Shown here: one piece after another, positions 41,971 to 50,651 of the stretch
Layout: each line of letters begins with the position of its first letter
Position numbering within the stretch: the stretch's first letter is position 1
Assembly (NCBI RefSeq): GCF_017875235.1
Contig: NZ_JAGGMI010000013.1
Span: forward strand, 52,201 to 116,200
DNA length: 64,000 bases
Direction: 5' to 3'
Source of the DNA: Asticcacaulis solisilvae
GTDB taxonomy: Bacteria; Pseudomonadota; Alphaproteobacteria; Caulobacterales; Caulobacteraceae
Translations under genes and position numbers: made by a program
The notes under the pieces: model-generated
Database searches by the model: none
Seen by the model: the letters and a program-made list of their open reading frames with translations, nothing else
What the model was told of the DNA's origin: nothing

Positions 41971-44900
41971 ATGAAACGTTCCGGGTTTTCAGCGACCGCG
42001 AGCGCCGCCTTGGCGTCCGCGCTGCTGCTTGCCTGTCAGGCAAGGGCGGAGGAGCGCGTCCGCTTCGACCTGCCGGCCGGCGCCTTGCGGCAATCCCTGC
42101 TCGGCGCGGGTTCCACAGGAAAGGTCAATATCGTCTTCCTGCCACGCAGCGTCGCCGGCAAGCGTGCGCCCGAAGTGGCGGGCGTCTATTCCGTCCCGGA
42201 GGTTCTCGACAGGCTGCTGGCCGGAACGGGACTGCGCGTGATGCATACGCCGGGCGGGTCCTATGTGATTTCAGAAATCCCGGAAGCGCCGGTCCCGCCT
42301 GTCGCTCAGCCCGCGGCCGTTGACGTTGTTGTCCTTCCGCCGGAGCCGGTCGTCGTGACCGGCCCGCGCGGCAGCCTGGCCGTGATGTTGCGTGAAAGGC
42401 GTCTGTCGATCGCCGCCGTCGACAGCCTGACGGCGGCGGATATTGCCAAGACTCCCGACAGCAACGCGGCCGAAGCCATCCAGCGTGTATCGGGCGTCGC
42501 CACGGCGCGCGACCAGGGCGAAGGGCGTACCATCGCGGTGCGCGGCCTGGGGCCGGAATTCACGCGCGTCGAGATCAACGGCATAGAGGCGCAGGTCGCG
42601 ACAGACGGACTGGCCCAGGGCACCAACCGCAGCCGGGGCTTCGACTTCAACGTTTTTCCGTCCGACCTGTTCAGCCGCATCGATATCGAAAAGACGTCGC
42701 GCGCCGACATGCCCGAAGGCTCGCTGGGCGCCACGGTCGGCATGATGACGCCGCGGCCTTTCGACAGGGCGGGACCGCGGCTGCAGGCATCGTGGCAGGC
42801 CAGCTACAATGACCTCAGCCAGAGATCAGGTTCGCGTGGCGCGCTCCTGGTCAGCAATACGTTCGATGGGGACAGGTTCGGTCTCCTTGTCTCGGTGTCG
42901 ACAGCCGATACACCGCTTGAGTTGCAGGGCGTCAACAGCGGCGGATGGAACCTGGGCACGGCCAATGGCGGTTTCTGCCGGCCGACAGCCGATACGGGAG
43001 GCTTGTGCGATGTACCGGCCGGGGATTTGCAGGCGTCTCTTGCGGCCTACGATCTCGCCAACCAGGCAACGGCCTATCATCCGCGCTTTTACCGCTATAC
43101 CAACCTGATTGGCCAGCTGACCCGGCGCGCCGCCGTCGCCAGTCTCCAGTGGCAGGCGTCGGACGATACCCTGCTGAGCCTGGACCTGCTGGCGTCACGC
43201 TTCCGCACCGAGCGCTACGACCACTTCCTTGAGGCAATCGGCTTCAGTCGGGGCGCGGCGCAAGCCGGCAAGCCGGAGATCGTGCCGCGCCGGGTGGTGC
43301 TGGATGGCAACGGCACCATGGTCCACGGCCTGTTCGACAATGTCGATATCCGCGCCGAACACGGCGTCGATGACTTCACGACCGATTTCCTGCAGACCTC
43401 GCTGACGGTACGCCACCGGTTCACACCGCGCCTGTCCTTCGAAGGCGTTGTGGCGCAATCACGATCGGACTTCGACAATGCCCGCGAAGTCTACGCCCAG
43501 ATCGATCGCTATAACGTCGATGGTTATGCCTTCGACATTCGCGGGGAGGGGCAGAACCATCCCGTCCTGACCTATAATTTCGACGTCACCGATCCCGACA
43601 GCTGGTATTTCGGGCCGCGCGTAACGCAGCCCGGCGGCACGGGCGCGACCAGCCCGGAACTTCGGCTGCGGCCCAACTTCACGCGCTACGCCTATAACAC
43701 AATCAAGGGACGCTTCGATTACGCCGTGTCGGATGCCACCGATCTGCGCTTCGGTTTCGAGGCCAAGCGCTACGCCTTTCGCGCCATCACCTACCGCTTC
43801 GACCTGGGCGAGGGCGACTTTCCGGCGCCGTCGCGGCCGCTATCGGAGCTGACGCATCTGTTTTGCGGCGAGGAGGCAATCGCGCCGCCGGCGGGAACGC
43901 CCCGTTGCTGGCGGGAGCCCGACATCGACGCCTTCGCGGCCGAATATCGCCTGTTCGACAACAGCGGCCGGTCGGCGCTGTCGACGACCAATGTGGCGGC
44001 GCGCGGTTCCAACCAGGCGGTGACCGAAGACGACCTGGCCCTGTTCGCCCAACTCACCTTCCGCCGCCAACTGTTCGGCCTGCCAGCGCACGGCAACGGG
44101 GGCTTGCGGATCGTACGTACCGGCCAGACGTCGACCTTCTACGACACCGTGCCGACCACGGGTGATCCCGACGGATTCGCGCTGTCGAAGGTGCGGCGCA
44201 GCTATATCGACGCCCTGCCGTCGTTCAACCTGGTCATCGAGCCGTCGCTGGATAGCGCGATCCGCTTCGGCGTCGCCCGTCTGGTGGCGCGCGCTCCACT
44301 GCCAAGCCTGGCCGGCGCCAGCAGCGTCGTCGTGCAGGGCGGCCAGACCTCGGTGACGACGGGCAACCCCTATCTCGAGCCTTTCCGCGCCACCAGTTTT
44401 GACCTGGCCTATGAGTGGTATCCGGCCTCCGGCGGCTTTGCCTCGCTGGGCCTGTTTCACAAGGAGGTGTCGACCTATGTGCAGCGGCTGACCCACATAG
44501 CCGCCTACAGCACGACCGGACTGCCTAGTAGCCTGCTTCAGGGGACCGGCGTCACACCGGCCGACGACTTCACCATCCTCAACTTTGTCAATACGCGCGG
44601 CGGGCCGCTAAGCGGCGTTGAGTTGAACGTCCAGCAACCGTTCCGCACCCTGCCGGGCGCATGGTCGGGGCTGGGCGTCCTCTTCAGCTACACCTATATC
44701 ACCAGCAATATCCGCTATCAGGCCGACAAACCTACCGGCACCGCCACGCTCGACGCCGATTTCATCAACGTCTCGCGCCACGCCTCCAACACGACCCTCT
44801 ACTATGAGAGAGGGCGGGTGAAGGCGCGCATCGCCGCCAACTACCGCGATAGGTACCTGACCGTCGTTCCGGGGCCGTGGACGTCGGACGCGGCGGGGAC

Positions 44901-45087
44901 CGATGCCGCCACCTATTGGGACTGTGCCTTGAGCTACAGCTTGACGCCCCGGCTGATGATGACGTTCGAAGGGCTCAACCTGACGCGTGAACCGAACGTC
45001 ACCTGGGATCATCAGGCAACGCGGCTGCAGAGCGCCTACTGGATCAGCGGACGTCAGGTTTATCTCGGCCTGCGCTACACCTACTGA
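41971..45087 (+). CDS. TonB-dependent receptor with STN signalling domain
   Basis: 1038 aa. Signal peptide ends about residue 26. STN domain (about 30-105) with RFDLPAGALRQSLLGAG, VNIVFLPRSVAGKRAPEVAG and VPEVLDRLLAGTGLRV, as in FecA and FpvA signal-transducing receptors. TonB box near VVVTGPRG. Plug with IAKTPDSNAAEAIQRVSGVA, GEGRTIAVRGLGPEFTRVEI and SLGATVGMMTPRPF. Long barrel ends YLGLRYTY. It should import a bulky ligand and signal through FecR. A carbohydrate rather than iron is suggested by the plug type and the neighbouring pectate lyase. Confidence 0.93.
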   Translation: MKRSGFSATASAALASALLLACQARAEERVRFDLPAGALRQSLLGAGSTGKVNIVFLPRSVAGKRAPEVAGVYSVPEVLDRLLAGTGLRVMHTPGGSYVISEIPEAPVPPVAQPAAVDVVVLPPEPVVVTGPRGSLAVMLRERRLSIAAVDSLTAADIAKTPDSNAAEAIQRVSGVATARDQGEGRTIAVRGLGPEFTRVEINGIEAQVATDGLAQGTNRSRGFDFNVFPSDLFSRIDIEKTSRADMPEGSLGATVGMMTPRPFDRAGPRLQASWQASYNDLSQRSGSRGALLVSNTFDGDRFGLLVSVSTADTPLELQGVNSGGWNLGTANGGFCRPTADTGGLCDVPAGDLQASLAAYDLANQATAYHPRFYRYTNLIGQLTRRAAVASLQWQASDDTLLSLDLLASRFRTERYDHFLEAIGFSRGAAQAGKPEIVPRRVVLDGNGTMVHGLFDNVDIRAEHGVDDFTTDFLQTSLTVRHRFTPRLSFEGVVAQSRSDFDNAREVYAQIDRYNVDGYAFDIRGEGQNHPVLTYNFDVTDPDSWYFGPRVTQPGGTGATSPELRLRPNFTRYAYNTIKGRFDYAVSDATDLRFGFEAKRYAFRAITYRFDLGEGDFPAPSRPLSELTHLFCGEEAIAPPAGTPRCWREPDIDAFAAEYRLFDNSGRSALSTTNVAARGSNQAVTEDDLALFAQLTFRRQLFGLPAHGNGGLRIVRTGQTSTFYDTVPTTGDPDGFALSKVRRSYIDALPSFNLVIEPSLDSAIRFGVARLVARAPLPSLAGASSVVVQGGQTSVTTGNPYLEPFRATSFDLAYEWYPASGGFASLGLFHKEVSTYVQRLTHIAAYSTTGLPSSLLQGTGVTPADDFTILNFVNTRGGPLSGVELNVQQPFRTLPGAWSGLGVLFSYTYITSNIRYQADKPTGTATLDADFINVSRHASNTTLYYERGRVKARIAANYRDRYLTVVPGPWTSDAAGTDAATYWDCALSYSLTPRLMMTFEGLNLTREPNVTWDHQATRLQSAYWISGRQVYLGLRYTY

Positions 45088-45121
45088 AATGTGCCCGGAT
45101 AAAAAATTTCTTCCGGCCCCA

Positions 45122-45149
45122 GTCCAAAACCGCTCCCCGAATTCGTCTT
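45122..45149 (+). promoter_or_regulatory. ECF-type promoter P3 of the second TonB receptor
   Basis: GTCCAA (45122-45127), 16 nt, CGTCTT (45144-45149). It lies in the 173-bp gap between the two receptor genes, giving a 5' leader of about 105 nt. Same boxes as P1 and P2. Confidence 0.65.
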
Positions 45150-45260
45150 GCTGATCACACGTCGATCAGGATGCGCGCACCGTGCCCTGACACCGGTGTC
45201 CATAAAAAACGATGCACAGGCGCGAAGCCAAAGGCTTCAGCGAATAACGGGAGTGAAAAC

Positions 45261-48200
45261 ATGAATACCAAGGGAAACAGGGTCTCTATGCGTGGCGTAT
45301 TGCTGGCGGGGATTTCGGCGGCGGCGCTGATGACGCCGTTTACGTCCGCGTCGGCGCAGGAGGTCCAACCGGTACCGGATGCACAAGCGGCAGGCGACCG
45401 CGATGTCGTTGTGGTCACGGGGTATCGCGCTTCGTTGCAAAGCGCGATCCGGCTCAAGAAGAATGCCGACATTATCATGGACGCGATCAATGCCGAAGAT
45501 ATCGCGGACTTCCCGGATTCCAACCTGGCGGAATCGCTGCAACGCATTCCCGGCATCTCGATCGACCGCGATAACGGTGAAGGGCGCACCATCAGCGTGC
45601 GCGGTCTGGACGGCGGCTTCAGCCGCGTCCGCATCAACAACATGGAAGCTCTGTCGACCAGCGGCGCCAACAATGCCGACGGTAGCCCGAACCGGTCGCG
45701 ATCGTTCGACTTCAATGCCTTCGCCTCGGAACTGTTCAGCTCGGTACGCGTCCGCAAGTCGTCTTCGGCCGACGCTGACGAAGGCTCGCTGGGCGCGACC
45801 GTCGACCTGATCACCGGCCGTCCCTTCGATTACAAGGAAGGCGCCTTCGCCCTGTCGGCCGAAAACTCCTACTATGAGAACAGCGGCAAGAGCAGCCCGC
45901 GCGTCACCGGCCTGTTTTCACGGCGCTGGGCGGACGGCAGGCTCGGCTTCCTGATGTCGGCGGCCTACGCCAAGCGCTCGTCGGAAGACGATACTTACAG
46001 CCGTTCACCAGGTGGAGTGGAATATGTCTATCGTTCGACGGACTTCGCCGGTGACGAACTGCCGGGCCGCGCCGGCTTCGCGGCGCCGACGGGCACGGTA
46101 TTCACGGCGCTGAAGCCGACCACCCTGACCGGTGCCGCATTGACGGCCTACAAGGCCAACCCTGCCAACTATTACAACCCGCTCGCCAATCCGTTGGCCT
46201 ATGCCGAGATGACAGGTTCTGATCCGGCCGCCTACGCCCTGCTGCATCCCAATTGCGCGGCAACGGTCGCGAAGCCCGTCACCGATCTGACCCCAACCTC
46301 TCCGGGCTGCAACGATTCGCTGATGCGCTTTCCCGCCCTGACGTCGCTCAACCAGCGCAATGTCGATACGGCGCGCCTCGGCATCACCTCGTCCTTCCAG
46401 ATCCAGCTGGCGCCGAAAACCCGTTTCACGATGGATGTGCTGTATTCCAAGTTCGAGAGCGAAAGCACCAACTATCAGCTCTCGCCGGTCGGCTTGAACC
46501 GCAACAACACCAACGCCTCCTATTCGCTTGGGCGGAACGCGCCAACGACGGCGGCGCCCAACGGCACGGCCATGACCGATGCACAGCGCCGCGCCCTTTA
46601 TCCAGGTGTCTGTTCGTTCGCGACCGAAGACACACTGAATGCCGGCTATGACTGCGGCCAGAAACTCTACGGCACGACGCCGGTCGCCGGCTATACCTAT
46701 AGCCTGAACCCCAACAATCTGGACCCGTACGAATACTATACCAACCCGAACTCGCCGGGCTATGCCGGTCCGGCCGCCACCCTGCCGTTCCGCGGCGACC
46801 TGATCGGCCGGCCGGCGACCAAGCTCATGGCCGCCGAAGTCGACGGCCAGAACGTGACCTATCTGCAACTGAAGAATGTCGACTGGCGTTCGGCCGCGGA
46901 CCGCGCGTCCTACGTTACCGACTTCCAGCAGGTGTCGTTCGAGCTGACGCACGAATTCACGGACCGTCTGTTCGGCAAGTTCGCCCTGGGTGCGTCCAAG
47001 TCTACCAACGACCAGCATGGCTACCTCGTCGAGTTCAACCGTCTCGACGCCCAGGAAACCTTTGTCTGGGACCAGCGCGTACAGGACCAGATTCCCGGCT
47101 TCAATCCGGGCTTCGATGCCGCTGATCCGACCAAGTGGGGTATCGTCAAGGGCCTGTCGGCCATGCGCCACTACCGCAGCACGACCGAGAACGACTACTC
47201 CGGCTGGAAGGCGGACTTCAGCTACGAATGGAACGAAAATCTGACCGTCCGCTTCGGCGGCACCCAGCGCAAGTTCGGCTTTGCCACGCAGAACTGGTCG
47301 CGCGGCAGCGACATCGTCAACCCGACGGAAAAGGAAGCCAAGGTTTCGGTCGAGTCGCTGGGCAAGACGGTGGAATTCGGCCAGGGCCTGGAGCTTCAGC
47401 CGGGCACGGTCACCAGCTTCTTTGTGCCGACCATCGAAGCCTTCGCTTCCACCTTCCAGTTCGACTGCGATTGCATCAACAAGTGGGGCGATTTCAGCCT
47501 GTCGACGAAGCGCGGCCGCGCCGCCTATAAGGTCGATGAGGACAACACATCCTACTACGCACAGCTGGACTTCAAGTACAGCGTACTGGGCGGCCGCCGC
47601 CTGTCGGGCAATATCGGCGTGCGCCAGGCCGAGACGGAAATCTTCTCGATCGGCCAGAACACGGTCGGCCGTACGGTCACCGGCGAGAACAAGTACTCCG
47701 ACACCCTGCCGGCGGCGAACGTGACCTTCGAAGTCATGGATAACCTCTATATCCGCGCGGCGGCCGCCAAGGTCATGGCGCGTCCGTCGCTGGGCATCCT
47801 GAGCCCGCAGATTACCGCCATCAACGTCCCGTCAGGCACCGACCTCGCTGCCTATGGCACGCTGTCGGTCGGCAACCCCAAGCTGTCGCCCTATCGCGGC
47901 GCGTCCTTCGATGTCTCGGCGGAATGGTATTTCACGCAGGGCGGCCTGATCAGCCTTGGCATGTTCCGCAAGGAGCTGACCTCCTTCCCGCAGACCATCT
48001 ACTATGACGCGCCTTTGTCGGACTTCCTGAGCGCGGAGGAGCGCGAAGCCCTGAAGCTTCAGTTCCCAGGCGTCACCGGCGGCGACGTCAACCGCCGGGC
48101 CTGGATCGATGCCGATGGCATGATGCAGGCGCGTCAGGTGCGCGATACGCCGGGCGGCTACCTGCAGGGCTGGGAATTCAGCTACCAGCAAGACCTGACC

Positions 48201-48722
48201 TTCCTGCCGTGGTATTTCAAGAACCTGGGCGTGCAGTTCAACATGACCAGCCTGGAATCGGAATTCCAGTACCTGATCGATCCGGGCAGCGTTACGCCGG
48301 GGACCAATGCCGTCACGCGTCCGGCGACCTGGGCGCCCGGTCCGTGGCTGGGTTCGTCGCCGCGCGGCATGAACTTCACGCTCTACTACGAGACGGAAAA
48401 GTTCAACGCCCGCGTCTCCGTGGCCAATCGCGACGACTATTATCGCACCTATCCGATCGGTGTCGGCAGCTGCGATCCAGGCCTGCAGGCCAACGGTTCG
48501 GCCTGTAATTCGCCGCTGATCAACGAGTTCGGGACGACGGCCGGCACCACCAATGTCGACATGTCGCTGCGTTACTCCCCGACCAAAAAGATCAGCATCA
48601 CCTTCGAGGGGCTGAACCTGACGAACGAACCAGGCAAGCAATTCGCCTATAACAACCCGGCCCTGACCTCATATGGCTCCAGCGGCGTCAACTACCGCCT
48701 GGGTATCCGTTACAAGTACTGA
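45261..48722 (+). CDS. TonB-dependent receptor, carbohydrate-uptake type
   Basis: 1153 aa from ATG 45261 with a good GGGAG site; an earlier in-frame ATG at 45171 adds residues with no signal character. Signal peptide about residues 1-33 ending SASA. There is no STN domain, so it transports but does not signal to FecR directly. TonB box near DVVVVTGYRASLQSAI. Plug with IADFPDSNLAESLQRIPGIS, GEGRTISVRGLDGGFSRVRI and GSLGATVDLITGRPFDY, the form typical of sugar-transporting receptors of this order. Paralogous to the preceding receptor and preceded by the same promoter type. Its barrel is unusually long. Confidence 0.93.
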   Translation: MNTKGNRVSMRGVLLAGISAAALMTPFTSASAQEVQPVPDAQAAGDRDVVVVTGYRASLQSAIRLKKNADIIMDAINAEDIADFPDSNLAESLQRIPGISIDRDNGEGRTISVRGLDGGFSRVRINNMEALSTSGANNADGSPNRSRSFDFNAFASELFSSVRVRKSSSADADEGSLGATVDLITGRPFDYKEGAFALSAENSYYENSGKSSPRVTGLFSRRWADGRLGFLMSAAYAKRSSEDDTYSRSPGGVEYVYRSTDFAGDELPGRAGFAAPTGTVFTALKPTTLTGAALTAYKANPANYYNPLANPLAYAEMTGSDPAAYALLHPNCAATVAKPVTDLTPTSPGCNDSLMRFPALTSLNQRNVDTARLGITSSFQIQLAPKTRFTMDVLYSKFESESTNYQLSPVGLNRNNTNASYSLGRNAPTTAAPNGTAMTDAQRRALYPGVCSFATEDTLNAGYDCGQKLYGTTPVAGYTYSLNPNNLDPYEYYTNPNSPGYAGPAATLPFRGDLIGRPATKLMAAEVDGQNVTYLQLKNVDWRSAADRASYVTDFQQVSFELTHEFTDRLFGKFALGASKSTNDQHGYLVEFNRLDAQETFVWDQRVQDQIPGFNPGFDAADPTKWGIVKGLSAMRHYRSTTENDYSGWKADFSYEWNENLTVRFGGTQRKFGFATQNWSRGSDIVNPTEKEAKVSVESLGKTVEFGQGLELQPGTVTSFFVPTIEAFASTFQFDCDCINKWGDFSLSTKRGRAAYKVDEDNTSYYAQLDFKYSVLGGRRLSGNIGVRQAETEIFSIGQNTVGRTVTGENKYSDTLPAANVTFEVMDNLYIRAAAAKVMARPSLGILSPQITAINVPSGTDLAAYGTLSVGNPKLSPYRGASFDVSAEWYFTQGGLISLGMFRKELTSFPQTIYYDAPLSDFLSAEEREALKLQFPGVTGGDVNRRAWIDADGMMQARQVRDTPGGYLQGWEFSYQQDLTFLPWYFKNLGVQFNMTSLESEFQYLIDPGSVTPGTNAVTRPATWAPGPWLGSSPRGMNFTLYYETEKFNARVSVANRDDYYRTYPIGVGSCDPGLQANGSACNSPLINEFGTTAGTTNVDMSLRYSPTKKISITFEGLNLTNEPGKQFAYNNPALTSYGSSGVNYRLGIRYKY

Positions 48723-48730
48723 GTGTTTAA

Positions 48731-48759
48731 AGCGCGCCGCTGTCTCCCGGCGGCGCGCT
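48731..48759 (+). terminator. GC-rich hairpin after the TonB receptor
   Basis: AGCGCGCCGC (48731-48740) pairs with GCGGCGCGCT (48750-48759), with a 9-nt loop, starting 8 bp after the receptor stop codon. There is no T-run, so it may be a Rho-assisted stop or an mRNA-end stabiliser. Confidence 0.5.
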
Positions 48760-48857
48760 GAACTGATGTGTGTGTTCGCGCGGCTTCAAAACCGCGCCTC
48801 CCGAACCCAGCTCCCCGTTTGCCTGACGTTGATCGTCAAAACTAAGCTGGAAACTCG

Positions 48858-48896
48858 GCGGGATGCATGTCCTGATGTGCATCCCGCTTCTTTTGT
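48858..48896 (+). terminator. Terminator-like hairpin before the pectate lyase (possible attenuator)
   Basis: A 10-bp perfect stem, GCGGGATGCA (48858-48867) with TGCATCCCGC (48878-48887), has a 10-nt loop and is followed by TTCTTTTGT. It sits just 14 bp before the pectate lyase start and overlaps the region where its leader should be, so it may limit read-through from the receptor into the lyase. Confidence 0.6.
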
Positions 48897-48910
48897 CTGA
48901 GGTCACTGTC

Positions 48911-50503
48911 ATGATGTCCCGTCGCCTGTTCATCGCCGCCTCCACGGCGGCGCTGGCCCATGGACCGGCGCAGGCCGCCGGTGCGCCATCCGCGCAAGTG
49001 CTTGAGACCATGCGCCGGGCGACGCGCTTCATGACCGAGAAAGTCGCCGTCAATGGCGGCTATGTCTGGTCCTACCTGCCGGACATGTCGCGGCGCTGGG
49101 GCGAGATGGAGGCTAAGCCGTCGATGATCTGGGTGCAGTCGCCCGGCACGCCCGGTATGGGCCACCTGTTCCTCGACGCCTTCCACGCCACCGGCGATGA
49201 GCAGTATTACAAGGCCGCGGAAGACGTCGCCGGCGCCCTGATCTGGGGACAGCATCCGTCCGGCGGCTGGCACTACATGATCGACTTCGCCGGCGAGGCG
49301 TCGCTTAAGGACTGGTACGACACCATCGGTTCGCACGGCATGCGCCTGGAAGAGATGCGCCACTATTACGGCAACGCCACTTTCGACGACGGCGGCACGA
49401 TCGAAAGCGCCGAATTTCTGTTGCGCCTCTATCTGGAACGCCGAGACCCGAAATATCGCGTGCCGTTGGACAAGGCGATCGATTTCGTCATCGATGCCCA
49501 GTACCCGATCGGTGGCTGGCCGCAGCGCTACCCGATCAACCGCGAATATTCCAACGGCGGACTGCCGGACTATACCGCCAACATCACCTTCAATGACGAG
49601 GTGGCGATCAATAACACCAACTTCCTGATGACGGTCTATCAGGCGCTGGGTGAAACGCGGGTGCTGGAGCCGCTGATGCGCGGCATGGGCATCTTCATCT
49701 TGGCCCAGCAGGGCCAGCCGCAGCCCGGTTGGGCGCTGCAGTATACTTCGGACCTCAAGCCCGCGGGCGCACGCACCTCCGAGCCGCCGTCGCTGGCGAC
49801 GCACACGACCGCGGCCTGCGTGGCGCAGATGATCAAGTTCTATCGCTGGACGGGAGATACGAAGTACCTGGCGCGGCTCGACGAGGCGCTCGACTGGCTC
49901 GACACGCTGGAACTGCCGAAGGTGCGGCAGCTTAACGGCTTCACGCATCCGACCTTCATCGAAGTCGGCACCAACCGTGCGCTGTATCTGAAAGAGAGCG
50001 GCACCTGGAGCGGCGATATGCGCAACACCGTCGTCTATGACCCCACGGACGGCGTCTCCTGGGTCAATCGCAAGCTGAATGTGCCGGCCCTGCGCCGCCA
50101 GCTTCAGGCCGTCACGGCCATGCCGAAGGCCGACGCCACGCGCCATTCGCCGCTGCTGTCGAAGACGGCTGTTCCGCTCGACAAGTATTTCATCGCCGAT
50201 GTGCGCGGCTCCGACCGCAATACCGGCGACGCCATGGCCAGATCGATCACCGAGCTGACCGGCAGCCTGAATCCCCAGGGCTACTGGCCGACGCCGCTCC
50301 ACGCCATCAGCAATGTCTATCGTCCCGACGCCGAAGCCGCGCGCCTGCCGCCGTCGCGCACCGCCAATGGCAATACGATCGATGCACGCGACACCTCGCC
50401 CTATATCGGCACTACGCCGGTCATGGGCATTTCGACCGGCACCTACATCAACAATATGAGCCGCCTGATCCGCTTTATCGACGCATCGGCCAAAGCGGTC
50501 TAG
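48911..50503 (+). CDS. Family PL10 pectate lyase
   Basis: 530 aa from ATG 48911 (a second ATG follows at 48914); TGAGGT lies upstream. Signal peptide MSRRLFIAASTAALAHGPAQA, possibly Tat-type because of its RR. The alpha/alpha-barrel family features are GALIWGQHPSGGWHYMIDF, the repeated DAQYPIGGWPQRYPI motif of PL10, NITFNDEVAINNTNFLMTVY and the late YPxxxTTPVMGISTGTY-like end. It cleaves polygalacturonate by beta-elimination. The gene follows the receptor, so import and depolymerisation of pectin fragments are probably linked. Its TAG stop is part of the repeat element that follows. Confidence 0.9.
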   Translation: MMSRRLFIAASTAALAHGPAQAAGAPSAQVLETMRRATRFMTEKVAVNGGYVWSYLPDMSRRWGEMEAKPSMIWVQSPGTPGMGHLFLDAFHATGDEQYYKAAEDVAGALIWGQHPSGGWHYMIDFAGEASLKDWYDTIGSHGMRLEEMRHYYGNATFDDGGTIESAEFLLRLYLERRDPKYRVPLDKAIDFVIDAQYPIGGWPQRYPINREYSNGGLPDYTANITFNDEVAINNTNFLMTVYQALGETRVLEPLMRGMGIFILAQQGQPQPGWALQYTSDLKPAGARTSEPPSLATHTTAACVAQMIKFYRWTGDTKYLARLDEALDWLDTLELPKVRQLNGFTHPTFIEVGTNRALYLKESGTWSGDMRNTVVYDPTDGVSWVNRKLNVPALRRQLQAVTAMPKADATRHSPLLSKTAVPLDKYFIADVRGSDRNTGDAMARSITELTGSLNPQGYWPTPLHAISNVYRPDAEAARLPPSRTANGNTIDARDTSPYIGTTPVMGISTGTYINNMSRLIRFIDASAKAV

Positions 50504-50604
50504 AGCATGACGCGTTTAAGTCGAACCGCCATTATGCTCTAGATTTTTATTTTATCGCGATACTTGGCCAAAAACCGCTGCACACTTTTTGGCATATCGC
50601 TCTA
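50499..50604 (-). repeat. Composite two-hairpin intergenic repeat, copy d
   Basis: Read on the minus strand: conserved hairpin from TAGAGCGATATGCCAAAAAG at 50604 to TATCGCG near 50553, an A-rich spacer, then a second hairpin with perfect 10-bp ends TCTAGAGCAT (50499-50508) and ATGCTCTAGA (50534-50543). The left end supplies the TAG stop of the pectate lyase. Confidence 0.8.
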
Positions 50605-50651
50605 ACCTTACATCATAGCGCCTTGATAGCGCACCTGGGACCCGACTCGAC

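Noticed and set aside
48801..48840. A fourth ECF promoter before the pectate lyase
   Set aside because: GATCGTCAAAACTA resembles the -10 side, but there is no GTCCAA box at the right distance.
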